The translations under genes and the position numbers were made by a program. From positions 90,877-154,876 of the forward strand of contig DATJJE010000026.1 in NCBI GenBank assembly GCA_035492455.1: 64,000 bases of DNA, read 5' to 3'. The first letter of the stretch is position 1, and every line of letters begins with the position of its first letter. Below, piece by piece: positions 33,223 through 41,024 of the stretch. This stretch comes from Gp6-AA40 sp035492455 (GTDB lineage Bacteria; Acidobacteriota; Vicinamibacteria; Vicinamibacterales; UBA2999). The notes beneath the pieces are model-generated. The model was not told where the DNA came from. It saw nothing but the letters and a program-made list of their open reading frames with translations, and searched no databases.

Positions 33223-33244
33223 GGTTATGAGACCGGCTGTCCTG

Positions 33245-33760
33245 TCACTGTTTCAACTGTTTGAGCGCTGCCAGCCGCGGGTCCTCCCACACCGGCGCGC
33301 AATCGCACGTCCCCGTATTCAGGTTCGTGCCGCACTGCGCGCAAAGGCCTTTGCAATCCTCGCTGCAGAGCGGCTTCATCGGCAGCGCGAGATAAAATTG
33401 CTCGCGCATCAACTCGCCGAGATCAATCTGATCGTCGGCGTAATAGCTCGTTTCGAGATCTTCTTCCGCTACCTCCCGGTCCTGCTCGGTCGACGCCTCC
33501 GACGATGGCAGATAGCGGTGATCGAAGTCCGCATCGATCGCAAACCGGTACGGCTCGACACAGCGGCTGCACGTGAGCTCGAGCTCGGTCCGGACATGCC
33601 CTACGAGGCGGAACCTGTCCTTGTCCTTGAGGATGTCGAACTCGAGTTCGACGGGGGTCACAACCAGATACGCGTCCGACTCACCGCCGACTTCCTCGGG
33701 CTGGAACGTCCGGACAAAATGGCCGACCGGCTGGCGGTAGCGGGTGAGATCGAGCTTCAT
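33245..33760 (-). CDS. yceD: YceD/DUF177 family protein
   Basis: A 171-residue protein. The core ELTCSRCVEPYRFAIDADFDHRYLP and the C-terminal DLGELMREQFYLALPMKPLCSEDCKGLCAQCGTNLNTGTCDC hold cysteines typical of the family. Bacterial YceD is linked to 23S rRNA maturation and chloroplast homologues to 23S rRNA accumulation. Its place before rpmF supports a ribosome role. The leader of 41 bases contains two TCGCGAAA direct repeats. An upstream TATAAT is the likely operon promoter. Confidence 0.92.
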   Translation of the reverse strand: MKLDLTRYRQPVGHFVRTFQPEEVGGESDAYLVVTPVELEFDILKDKDRFRLVGHVRTELELTCSRCVEPYRFAIDADFDHRYLPSSEASTEQDREVAEEDLETSYYADDQIDLGELMREQFYLALPMKPLCSEDCKGLCAQCGTNLNTGTCDCAPVWEDPRLAALKQLKQ

Positions 33761-33801
33761 GGCCCCACGCTCGCGAAAATCTCGCGAAAGACAGACCCTC
33801 G

Positions 33802-33807
33802 ATTATA
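33802..33807 (-). promoter_or_regulatory. Candidate -10 box of the yceD-rpmF-plsX-fab operon
   Basis: TATAAT on the minus strand within CAGCTATAATCGA, where TAA is the dgt stop codon. The same 13 bases form the leuS -10 region. No convincing -35 box was found in the dgt 3' end. Confidence 0.45.
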
Positions 33808-34861
33808 GCTGATCCCAGGCCATCGGCCCGATCCACGGCTTGGGAATGAAGAGCCGTTCGTAGAGGGTGACGGCGAAGCGATCCGTCATGCCGGCGAGAA
33901 AATCACGCGTGGCGACGTCGAGGCCCTCCGAGTCGATGATGCGCCGATCGAGAAATTCGTCCGGCCGCTCGCGCACCTTTTCCCAGAGACCACCGAGAAT
34001 GCCCGTTGCCTTCCTGAACTCCGCCGTCGCTTCGCTGTTTTCATACACCGCGTCAAACAGAAAGCTGCGCATGGCCAGCGTCGCGTCGAGGACGCCTTCG
34101 CTCATCCGAATCTCGGTCAGTCCACCATCGAGCGTTTCCTTCACCACGTCCTTGACCATGGCCGCAATGCGCGCGGAGGAGCTCGACCCGAGCACCTTGA
34201 CGGGCTCTCGCGGCAACTCCCCTTCATTCAGCACGCCCGCCCGTACCGCATCGTCAATGTCGTGGTTGACGTAGGCGATGAGATCCGCGACGCGCATGAT
34301 CTGACCTTCGAGCGTGGCCGCGCGCTGCGCCGGCTCAACGCCGACGGGAGATCCCTTCTTGCCTTTGGAATGCCGCCCTATTCCGTCGCGCACTTCGAAG
34401 GTGAGATTCAGGCCCTTGCCGTCGTTCTCGAGGACATCAACCACACGCAGGCTCTGCTCGTAGTGACGGAAGCCGCCCGGCACGAGCGAGTCGAGGACGC
34501 GCTCGCCGGTATGGCCGAACGGGGTGTGTCCAAGATCGTGGCCGAGCGCGATCGCCTCGGTCAGCTCCTCGTGCAGGCGAAGGACCTTGGCAATCGTCCG
34601 TGCAATCTGCGACACCTCGAGCGTGTGCGTCAGGCGCGTGCGGTAGTGATCCCCCGCGGGTGCGAAGAACACCTGCGTCTTGTGCTTGAGCCTGCGGAAC
34701 GCCTTGCTGTGCACGATGCGATCGCGATCGCGTTGGTACGCTGGTCGGACATCGTCTTCGCGCTCGGCTCGCAGCCGCCCACGCGTCTCGGCGCTCTTCG
34801 CCGCCTGCGGCGCCAGGGTGTCGCGCTCTCGCTGCTCCAAACCTTCACGGATGGTGGACAA
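33803..34861 (-). CDS. dgt: Deoxyguanosinetriphosphate triphosphohydrolase-like protein
   Basis: An HD-domain dNTPase of 352 residues from TTG 34861, cleaving dNTPs to deoxynucleoside and triphosphate. FQRDRDRI-type YQRDRDRIVHSKAFRRLKHKTQVFFAPAGDHYRTRLTHTLEVSQIARTIAK is followed by the metal site GHDLGHTPFGHTGE, with further ligands near IMRVADLIAYVNHDIDDA. The frame continues 16 codons upstream within deoB; TTG 34861, overlapping the deoB end by 17 bases, gives the usual start near LSTIREGLEQRERDTLAP. Exact start unsure. Confidence 0.92.
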   Translation of the reverse strand: MSTIREGLEQRERDTLAPQAAKSAETRGRLRAEREDDVRPAYQRDRDRIVHSKAFRRLKHKTQVFFAPAGDHYRTRLTHTLEVSQIARTIAKVLRLHEELTEAIALGHDLGHTPFGHTGERVLDSLVPGGFRHYEQSLRVVDVLENDGKGLNLTFEVRDGIGRHSKGKKGSPVGVEPAQRAATLEGQIMRVADLIAYVNHDIDDAVRAGVLNEGELPREPVKVLGSSSSARIAAMVKDVVKETLDGGLTEIRMSEGVLDATLAMRSFLFDAVYENSEATAEFRKATGILGGLWEKVRERPDEFLDRRIIDSEGLDVATRDFLAGMTDRFAVTLYERLFIPKPWIGPMAWDQL

Positions 34862-36077
34862 CGATGTCCTCCAGAAAACTGGTGCCGTGCGCGAGCGGGC
34901 CAACGCCAAAATTCGCCGCGATCGTCTGACCCAGGTCCGCGAACGTCTCGCGCGTCCCGATGTCGACGCCGGCTCGAACGTGGGGTCGGGCCTTAGCCCG
35001 TGGGTAGGAGCCGGCTTTACCTGGCCCGCTGATCACCATCACCGGAACATATTCCCGCGAGTGATCCGTGCTGGGCGTGCTCGGGTCGTTGCCATGATCG
35101 GCGGTAATGACGAGCAGATCCGCATCCCGCAGCATCGGCAGAAGCCGTGCGAGCGCCTCGTCGAACCGCTCGAGGTTCGAGGCATAACCGGCCAGGTCGT
35201 TGCGGTGACCGTAGACGGTGTCGAAGTCGACGAGATTGAGGAACACCAAGCCATCCGGCGCCTCGTTCAACGTCTCGGCAAGGCGGTTCATGCCTTCGGC
35301 ATCGCTGGCGGTGTGCGTGGCGCGCGCAATGCCGCGGCCCGCAAACAGATCGTTGATCTTGCCGATCGCTATCACCGGCACCCCTCGTCGCGTCAGCGAG
35401 TCGAGCAGCGTCTCGGAGAACGGTTCAAGCGCGTAGTCATGGCGGTTCGCGGTTCGCTGGAAGGAGCCGGGTGCCCCCACGAACGGACGCGCGATCACCC
35501 GGCCGACACCCATTCCGCGGCCTACAAGATCAAACGCCACCTCACAGATACGGTACTGCTCCGCGATGGGAATAACGTCCTCGTGCGCCGCGATCTGAAA
35601 GACGCTGTCTGCGGACGTGTAGACGATCGGCTTGCCGGTCCGCATATGCTCCGCGCCGAGACGAACGATGATTTCCGTTCCTGAAGCGACGATGTTGCCC
35701 AGCGTTTGCCGACCGATGCGCTGCTCGAACTCGGCGATGACGTCCGCCGGAAAACCGTGCGGGAACGTCGGAAAGGGGCGATCGAGCACCACGCCCATCA
35801 TCTCCCAGTGTCCTGTAACGGAGTCTTTGCCCGGCGATTTCTCGGCCATTTTCCCGTAGGCGCCGCGCGGACCTTGAGGGTCCGCGCTGCTGCGGCCGAT
35901 GGCGACGAGCTCGCCTAGGCCCAGCGAACGCAGGGTCGGAATCTTCAAGGGGACGCGTGCGGCAATGTTGCCGAGCGTATTGCTCCCCTCGTCGCCGTAT
36001 GCCGACGCGTCGGGCAGCTCACCGATGCCCACGCTGTCGAGCACGATGACGATGACGCGAGGGAAAACAGGAAGCAT
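34845..36077 (-). CDS. deoB: Phosphopentomutase
   Basis: A metalloenzyme of 410 residues that interconverts (deoxy)ribose-1- and 5-phosphate. FPRVIVIVLDSVGIGELPDASAYGDEGSNTLGNIA holds the first Mn ligand; LLVITADHGNDPSTPSTDHSREYVPVM holds the others. Two segments look like insertions relative to the family: DPQGPRG (around residue 68) and GKAGSYPRAKARPH (around 354-367), both encoded by REP-like palindromes. The latter interrupts the usual link between the TDHSREYVP strand and the GTRETFADLG strand. The ATG at 36077 is chosen over the adjacent TTG. It may recycle products of dgt. Confidence 0.95.
   Translation of the reverse strand: MLPVFPRVIVIVLDSVGIGELPDASAYGDEGSNTLGNIAARVPLKIPTLRSLGLGELVAIGRSSADPQGPRGAYGKMAEKSPGKDSVTGHWEMMGVVLDRPFPTFPHGFPADVIAEFEQRIGRQTLGNIVASGTEIIVRLGAEHMRTGKPIVYTSADSVFQIAAHEDVIPIAEQYRICEVAFDLVGRGMGVGRVIARPFVGAPGSFQRTANRHDYALEPFSETLLDSLTRRGVPVIAIGKINDLFAGRGIARATHTASDAEGMNRLAETLNEAPDGLVFLNLVDFDTVYGHRNDLAGYASNLERFDEALARLLPMLRDADLLVITADHGNDPSTPSTDHSREYVPVMVISGPGKAGSYPRAKARPHVRAGVDIGTRETFADLGQTIAANFGVGPLAHGTSFLEDIVVHHP
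34987..35024. repeat. GTAGG-headed REP-like element inside deoB
   Basis: A short stem CGGGC-CTTA-GCCCG (34987-35000) is followed by TGGGTAGGAGCCGGCTTTA (35001-35019), which is nearly identical to 3383-3401 between mrcB and hrcA. Read on the minus strand in frame it encodes the extra residues GKAGSYPRAKARPH of DeoB. An in-frame repeat insertion into a conserved enzyme is the simplest reading. Confidence 0.65.
35865..35887. repeat. GCGCGGACC hairpin inside deoB
   Basis: Nine-base stem GCGCGGACC/GGTCCGCGC with loop TTGAG, preceded by GTAGG at 35856-35860. The core GCGGACCTTG matches the hairpin at 36082-36103. It encodes the extra loop DPQGPRG of DeoB. Confidence 0.6.
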
Positions 36078-36081
36078 CAAG

Positions 36082-36103
36082 GGCGGACCTTGTCAGGTCC
36101 GCC
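36082..36103. repeat. GGCGGACCT hairpin with GTAGG head between hfq and deoB
   Basis: Nine-base stem GGCGGACCT/AGGTCCGCC with loop TGTC. On the minus strand it is preceded by CGTAGG, the REP-type head. It fills the gap from the last base of hfq to four bases before the deoB start, so it covers the place of the deoB ribosome binding site. Confidence 0.65.
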
Positions 36104-36366
36104 TACGCATGGTGTGATGCGAAGTAATTGGGAACCGATCGCTGTGTGCCGATGGTCGCGATAGCGTGCTTGAACACCAATTGATCGGCGCCGTTGACCT
36201 CCACGATCACGGCGAAGCGATCGAAATTCTTGATGCGCGCTTCGAACTGCCGGCCGTCGAGAAGGTGAATGGTGACCGCGAGACGATCGCGCCGCGCGTA
36301 GTTGAGGAACACATCCTGAATGTTCGGCTGCGCCGAGGATGCCCGCTGCTCAGTGACCTGCGCCAT
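36103..36366 (-). CDS. hfq: RNA chaperone Hfq
   Basis: An 87-residue Sm-like protein that helps small RNAs pair with mRNAs. NIQDVFLNYARRDRLAVTIHLLDGRQFEARIKNFDRFAVIV is the Sm1 part, and FKHAIATI the Sm2 part (YKHAISTI in proteobacteria). The ATG 36366 gives the start MAQVTEQR; an in-frame extension lies within miaA. The gene overlaps the 3' end of miaA by 17 bases; the miaA-hfq pair is conserved across many phyla. Confidence 0.93.
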   Translation of the reverse strand: MAQVTEQRASSAQPNIQDVFLNYARRDRLAVTIHLLDGRQFEARIKNFDRFAVIVEVNGADQLVFKHAIATIGTQRSVPNYFASHHA

Positions 36367-37282
36367 CGAAGATCGTCTCCTCGACGAGGCGAATGACCGC
36401 TTCGCGCTCGCCTGGACCATCAAACCACCTAAGATTAGGCTCTTTACGGAACCAGATCAACTGGCGCCGCGCGTATCTTCGGTTCTCCTGAACGATGAGC
36501 GCGCGCGTTTCCGCTTCACCACGCACGCCGCGAAGCATCTCCATCACCTGCCGGTACACGAGTCCGCCAAACGGTCTCGCGTGTGGCGGAATGCCACGCG
36601 CGAGCAGGGCACGTACTTCGTCCACGATGCCGCGCGCGAACTGTTCGTCGACGCGTCGCGCCACGCGTTCAGCCGTCAGCTCGGGCGGCAGCCGCAGCGC
36701 AATCGCTGTGACATCGACGTCGGCAATCGGCGACGCGGTCTCCGCGAAATGCGACGTCAGCGGCCGACCGGTGATGAAGTACACCTCGAGGGCGCGGACG
36801 ATGCGCTTCAGATCGCGTGGCATGATGCGTGCCGCCGCGTCCGCATCGACGCGGCGCAGCAGGTGATGTAACCGCTCGGGACCGCGCTTCTCCGCGATGC
36901 GATTGAGGCGTCCGCGCAGCGCGTCGTCGGCACCCGGCCCGGGAAACAGCCCACGCGTCAGCGCACGGTAGTAAAACCCGGTGCCGCCGACCAGGATCGG
37001 CAACCTTCCGCGTCCATGGATGTCGCGCATCGCCGCAGCCGCATCGTGCGCGAACCGAGCCGCCGTGTAGACCTCTGTCGGGTCCGCGATGTCGATCAGA
37101 TGGTGGGGAATGCCACGGCGCTGTTCGGTTGGCAGTTTGTCCGTACCGATGTCGAAGCCGCGATAGACAGCGGTGGAATCGCAGTTGATGATCTCGCCGT
37201 CGTGCCGTTCGGCTAATGTCAGGCCAAGCGCGCTCTTGCCGGACGCGGTCGGCCCGAGAATGGCGAGAACACGCGGCCGCAC
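36350..37282 (-). CDS. miaA: tRNA dimethylallyltransferase
   Basis: A 310-residue enzyme adding dimethylallyl to A37 of tRNAs that read UNN codons. The P-loop GPTASGKS spans residues 10-17. CDSTAVYRGFDIGTDKLPTEQRRGIPHHLID and ILVGGTGFYYRALTRGLFPGP are hallmarks; ENRRYARRQLIWFRKEPNLRWFD ends the protein. The start is GTG 37282, one base after the stop of the FkbM gene. It overlaps hfq downstream. Confidence 0.96.
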   Translation of the reverse strand: MRPRVLAILGPTASGKSALGLTLAERHDGEIINCDSTAVYRGFDIGTDKLPTEQRRGIPHHLIDIADPTEVYTAARFAHDAAAAMRDIHGRGRLPILVGGTGFYYRALTRGLFPGPGADDALRGRLNRIAEKRGPERLHHLLRRVDADAAARIMPRDLKRIVRALEVYFITGRPLTSHFAETASPIADVDVTAIALRLPPELTAERVARRVDEQFARGIVDEVRALLARGIPPHARPFGGLVYRQVMEMLRGVRGEAETRALIVQENRRYARRQLIWFRKEPNLRWFDGPGEREAVIRLVEETIFDGAGH

Positions 37283-37283
37283 G

Positions 37284-38102
37284 TCACGCGCGCTCTTCGG
37301 GCACGGCGAAGATGTCGAAATGCTGCCACAGCATCATGTCGCCGCGGTCGAGTTCCTGCCCACGCACCACGTGCTCATCACATTTGAAGATGCGATAACC
37401 AAGCACCCGCAGATCGTCGTAATACCCGGCGCGCTCCTGCCGCGGGAGGTGCCGGTAGATTTCGCTCTTCAGGTATGGGCGCGACGTGCGCAAGAGGTCG
37501 CGAAGCGATCGCGCAACGACTCGATCGGATCCTTCGGTATCTATCTTCACGTAGCGAAGGCGATCGAGCGTGTCGGGCGCCTGTTCACGGAGGTAGCCGA
37601 GGACATTGCGCCCGGCGACGCGCAGCGTGACAAAGTGTCCGTGCACCCAGCGGCTCACCGCGTTGTGGAATCCGCCGTTGCAATATCCTTCGTCGGAATA
37701 AAGAAACGTGAAATCGCCGTCCTCCGGCATGGCGGCAAACATCAGCGGCACGATGTTCGTCTTCGTGCGGTTCAGCCCGGCGTTCTCTTCCAACACTTTG
37801 AAGACGTACGGGTTCGGCTCGAGCGCGAACACAATGCCGGAACTGCCGAGCGCGAGCGCAATAGGCACCGTCGAATCGCCGGTATGCGCACCGACATCGA
37901 TCGCCACGTCACCCGGCCGAAGAAACTGCCGCAGCGCAATGACCTCGTCCTGACTGACCACCTTGAGCGTTTCGTTCGGATGATGCCACTGGGCAAAACG
38001 GACTTCCCCATCGACCGGCAGCATGAACGTCGTCACTGTTGATGGGTACTCCCGCGGTGTCGCAGACACACCGAGCATTCGCGGGATGTCGCGCAGCTTC
38101 AC
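37284..38102 (-). CDS. FkbM-family methyltransferase
   Basis: A SAM-dependent O-methyltransferase-like protein, 272 residues from the chosen GTG at 38102. The SAM loop is GDVAIDVGAHTGDSTVPIALALGSSGIVFALEPNPYVFKVLEENAGLN, and RLRYVKIDTEGSDRVVARSLRDLL is the FkbM acidic motif. Members methylate glycans, lipids or secondary metabolites; the substrate is unknown. The start is uncertain: the frame remains open to 38228 inside the divergent tctC, and GTG 38150 is another option. It precedes miaA and may be part of that operon. Confidence 0.83.
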   Translation of the reverse strand: MKLRDIPRMLGVSATPREYPSTVTTFMLPVDGEVRFAQWHHPNETLKVVSQDEVIALRQFLRPGDVAIDVGAHTGDSTVPIALALGSSGIVFALEPNPYVFKVLEENAGLNRTKTNIVPLMFAAMPEDGDFTFLYSDEGYCNGGFHNAVSRWVHGHFVTLRVAGRNVLGYLREQAPDTLDRLRYVKIDTEGSDRVVARSLRDLLRTSRPYLKSEIYRHLPRQERAGYYDDLRVLGYRIFKCDEHVVRGQELDRGDMMLWQHFDIFAVPEERA

Positions 38103-38143
38103 CTTGTTATCGTAACGGATACCGTGCGAGACTCTCGCGAACC

Positions 38144-39097
38144 ATGGCACGGCGTGCAACACCGTCGATCGCACTGGTCGTCGCGGTGCTCGCCGCCGCC
38201 TCGGCCTGCTCCTCGTCTGGGCGCACATCTGTCGTGACGCTCGTCACGCACTCCAGCCCGGGCGGCGGCAGCGACGTCTTCCTCCGCTCCATGGCGCCAC
38301 ACCTGTCACGCATCCTCCACGAGACGTTGATTGTTGAAAACGTCGAAGGAGGAAGCGGTGCCAAAGCGATGGCGCAGCTCGCCAGAGCGAAGCCCGACGG
38401 CTCGGAGTTCTACGCGACGACGCCGACGTTCATCTATACGTCGCTGATGAGCACACCGGCCGCGACGTATCACGACCTCGAACCGCTCGTGAACATCTTC
38501 TACGACCCCGAAGTGCTCTTTACGGCCGCGGATTCACCGTACAAGACGCTGAAAAACGTCATCGATCACGCGCGCGGCGGCCAGGGCCGCTGGGGTGCGG
38601 CCAACCCCGCGTCGCTCGAGCGTCAGACGATGGAGCGGCTGAAGGAGAAGGCGGGGGTGAACCCCGCCATCGCAACCTTCGAGGGCGGCGGCGACATGTT
38701 GATCAACGTTCTGAACCACACACTCGATATGGGCGTCGGCGAGCTCGAAGAAATGCGCGGTCAGCTCGACGCGGGCAAGATTCGCCTCCTCGGCGTCGTC
38801 GGCGATGACCGGCTGCCTCAGTTTCCCGATCTGGCGACCGTGAAGGAGCAAGGGATCGATCTGTCGGTCCGGAAGTTCCGCGGGCTCGCGGGTCCGAAAG
38901 GATTGCCGAACGACGTCGTCGCCAGATGGGAGGAGGCCGTTCGCGCGCTTCTCGAGGACCCGGAGTACAAGAAGCTGTATCTCGCCGACGGACTGCAACC
39001 AGGCTTCATGCCGCACGACGAGTACGTGGCGTTCATGAACCAGTTCGGCAACGAGACGGCGGCATTTCTCAAGGAGTCCGGCGTCATCCAAAAATGA
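38144..39097 (+). CDS. tctC: Tripartite tricarboxylate transporter substrate-binding protein (TctC/Bug family)
   Basis: A 317-residue periplasmic solute-binding protein. The N-terminus has a lipobox-like AAASAC (Cys near residue 21), so it may be a lipoprotein rather than a soluble protein. VTLVTHSSPGGGSDVFLRSMAPHLSRILHETLIVENVEGGSGAKAMAQLARAKPDGSEFY is the standard Bug-family start. It binds a carboxylate, probably di- or tricarboxylic, and hands it to TctBA. ATG overlaps nothing upstream; 41 bases separate it from the divergent FkbM gene. The stop overlaps tctB (ATGA). Confidence 0.9.
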   Translation: MARRATPSIALVVAVLAAASACSSSGRTSVVTLVTHSSPGGGSDVFLRSMAPHLSRILHETLIVENVEGGSGAKAMAQLARAKPDGSEFYATTPTFIYTSLMSTPAATYHDLEPLVNIFYDPEVLFTAADSPYKTLKNVIDHARGGQGRWGAANPASLERQTMERLKEKAGVNPAIATFEGGGDMLINVLNHTLDMGVGELEEMRGQLDAGKIRLLGVVGDDRLPQFPDLATVKEQGIDLSVRKFRGLAGPKGLPNDVVARWEEAVRALLEDPEYKKLYLADGLQPGFMPHDEYVAFMNQFGNETAAFLKESGVIQK

Positions 39098-39591
39098 ATC
39101 GTGACCTCGTCTTTGGCGTCGCAACGCTTGCGATCGCCCTCGTCTACTACGCTCTGACATCCACGATTCCGCCGAGCCAGCTGGCCGACCCGATCGGTCC
39201 GCAAGGGCTCCCACGGATGTACTCGCTCGTTCTTGCGGCGCTGTCGATTCTGCTGATTGTGCGGTCGCTGCGAAGCCACGCGAACCGCGAACCACGAATC
39301 TCCGAACCCAAAATCTCCGATCGGCGAACCAGCGAACCAGCGAACTACCTGGCGACGGCGCGTGTCGCCGGCATGCTTCTGCTCGGCATCGCGTACATCG
39401 TCATGCTCCCCTATCTCGGCTATCTGATTTCGGTCGCAGTGCTGATCGCGTTGACCACGTATCTGCAGCGCGGGCCGCTGAACCTCCGCACCGCCGTTGT
39501 CGCACTCTCCGGCGCCGCCCTGTTCTGGGCGCTCTTCATCTGGCTGCTGCGCATCCAGTACCCCGCGGGGCTATGGCCTTCGCTTATCTGA
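39094..39591 (+). CDS. tctB: Tripartite tricarboxylate transporter small membrane subunit TctB
   Basis: A 165-residue inner-membrane protein with four hydrophobic segments (about 6-22, 41-57, 86-105, 107-120 and a last one near 135-155). It accompanies TctA. Between the second and third segments lies SHANREPRISEPKISDRRTSEPANYLA (61-87), encoded by CGAACC simple-word DNA, making this cytoplasmic or periplasmic loop unusual. ATG start overlaps the tctC stop; the 3' end overlaps tctA by 19 bases. Confidence 0.85.
   Translation: MNRDLVFGVATLAIALVYYALTSTIPPSQLADPIGPQGLPRMYSLVLAALSILLIVRSLRSHANREPRISEPKISDRRTSEPANYLATARVAGMLLLGIAYIVMLPYLGYLISVAVLIALTTYLQRGPLNLRTAVVALSGAALFWALFIWLLRIQYPAGLWPSLI
39274..39345. 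repeat. CGAACC-word repeat inside tctB
   Basis: The words CGAACC, CGAATC and CGAAC recur about nine times in 72 bases. They are read in frame as a hydrophilic loop (SHANREPRISEPK...). The same kind of simple-word DNA elsewhere in the window is intergenic, so here it has entered a gene without breaking it. Confidence 0.65.
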
Positions 39592-41024
39592 TTGCCGCCG
39601 CGTTCGGCGGCGTTGCCTGGGGGATTCTCGGCGGCGCATTGCCCGGGATTTCGCCCTCAATCACGATGGCGCTCCTCCTTCCCTTTACCTATGGGATGGA
39701 TTCGACGGTGGCGGTGGTGTTGCTCGCATCGACCTACGTCGGCGCCGAGTACGGCGGCTCGATTCCAGCGATTCTGATCGGCACGCCGGGAACGAATGCG
39801 GCAGCGGCGACGGTTATCGACGGGTACGAAATGAAACGCCAGGGGAAGGCGGGCGAGGCGCTCGGCATCTCTCTCTACTCCGGGTTCGTCGGCGGCCTGT
39901 TCGGCCTCATCGTGCTGGTGCTGCTGACGGAGCGCCTCTCGAGCGTTGCCCTTGCCTTCACCCCTCCGTCTTATTTCGCACTTGGCATTCTCGGTCTCAG
40001 TGTCATTGCGTCACTCTCCGGCGATTCCCTTTTGAAGGGACTTATCGCCGGCGTGATGGGTCTGATGGTCGCGACCATCGGCACCGATCCGGTGACCGGT
40101 CTCAATCGGTTCACTTTTGGCAGCCCAGACCTGCTGTCGGGTATACCGCCGATTCTCGTGATGGTCGGGATTTTTGCCGTCAGCGAGATGCTCGTGCAGA
40201 CGAACGCGCCGGACTGGGAGAAGGCGACGCATGAAAGCGCGCGCATCCGGTTTCCAACGCCGGCGGTCTGGAAGCGCATCGCGAAGCCGCAGGCGATCGG
40301 ATCGTTTATTGGCGCGTTCGAGGGGATGGTGCCAGGTGCCGGGGGATCGATCTCGAGTTTTCTCGCCTACAACGAGGCACGGCGGTGGTCCAGGCACAGC
40401 GATGAGTTCGGCCACGGCTCGCCGGAAGGCGTCGCTGCACCGGAGGCAGCCAATAACACAGTCGCGTGCACGGCGCTGGTGCCGATGCTCAGCCTCGGCA
40501 TTCCGAGCTCGAACTCCGCCGCCGTGCTGCTCGGCGGGTTCCTGATGCACGAGCTCGTCCCTGGCCCGATGCTGTTCGTCCAGCACGGCGAGGTGGTACG
40601 CGGTCTCTACGAGGGACTGTTCGTCGCTAACGTCGCGATGCTGATCATCGGCTACGTGATCATGGGGCCCTGCATCTGGCTCGTCTCGCGTCCCAAGCCG
40701 TACCTGATGGCGTTCATCTACGCGCTGGTGGTGTCCGGTGTCTACGCCTTCCAGGCAAACCTCTTCAACGTCGGCGTGGCGCTCGCGTTCGGCGTCGTTG
40801 GCTACGCGCTGCGGTATTTCAAGGTGCCCTTTCTGCCGATGGTTCTCGGCGTCGTGCTTGGCTTCATGGTGGAGTCGAACTACCGCCGCGCGCTCGTGCT
40901 GTCAAACGGCGACCTCACCACATTCGTCCGCAATCCAATTTCAGCGGGCCTGCTGGCGACAGCATTGATGGTCCTCGCCGCCTCGCTGCTGCGTCAGGCA
41001 AAAGGACGTGGCGACGCTCGCTGA
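39573..41024 (+). CDS. tctA: Tripartite tricarboxylate transporter large membrane subunit TctA
   Basis: A 483-residue permease with about 11-12 membrane segments, driving carboxylate uptake with an ion gradient. LIAAAFGGVAWGILGGALPGISPSITMALLLPFTYGMDSTVAVVLLASTYVGAEYGGSIPAILIGTPGTNAAAATVIDGYEMKRQGKAGEALG is the highly conserved TctA start, and the repeat-related AFEGMVPGAGGSISSFLAYNEARRWSRHSDEFGHGSPEGVAAPEAANNTVACTALVPMLSLGIPSSNSAAVLLGGF follows. The gene overlaps tctB and the next gene, showing a single transcript. Confidence 0.95.
   Translation: MAFAYLIAAAFGGVAWGILGGALPGISPSITMALLLPFTYGMDSTVAVVLLASTYVGAEYGGSIPAILIGTPGTNAAAATVIDGYEMKRQGKAGEALGISLYSGFVGGLFGLIVLVLLTERLSSVALAFTPPSYFALGILGLSVIASLSGDSLLKGLIAGVMGLMVATIGTDPVTGLNRFTFGSPDLLSGIPPILVMVGIFAVSEMLVQTNAPDWEKATHESARIRFPTPAVWKRIAKPQAIGSFIGAFEGMVPGAGGSISSFLAYNEARRWSRHSDEFGHGSPEGVAAPEAANNTVACTALVPMLSLGIPSSNSAAVLLGGFLMHELVPGPMLFVQHGEVVRGLYEGLFVANVAMLIIGYVIMGPCIWLVSRPKPYLMAFIYALVVSGVYAFQANLFNVGVALAFGVVGYALRYFKVPFLPMVLGVVLGFMVESNYRRALVLSNGDLTTFVRNPISAGLLATALMVLAASLLRQAKGRGDAR

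Noticed and set aside
36082..36103. The strong hairpin after hfq as a rho-independent terminator
   Set aside because: No run of T follows the stem on the minus strand, and the sequence recurs inside coding regions with a GTAGG head.
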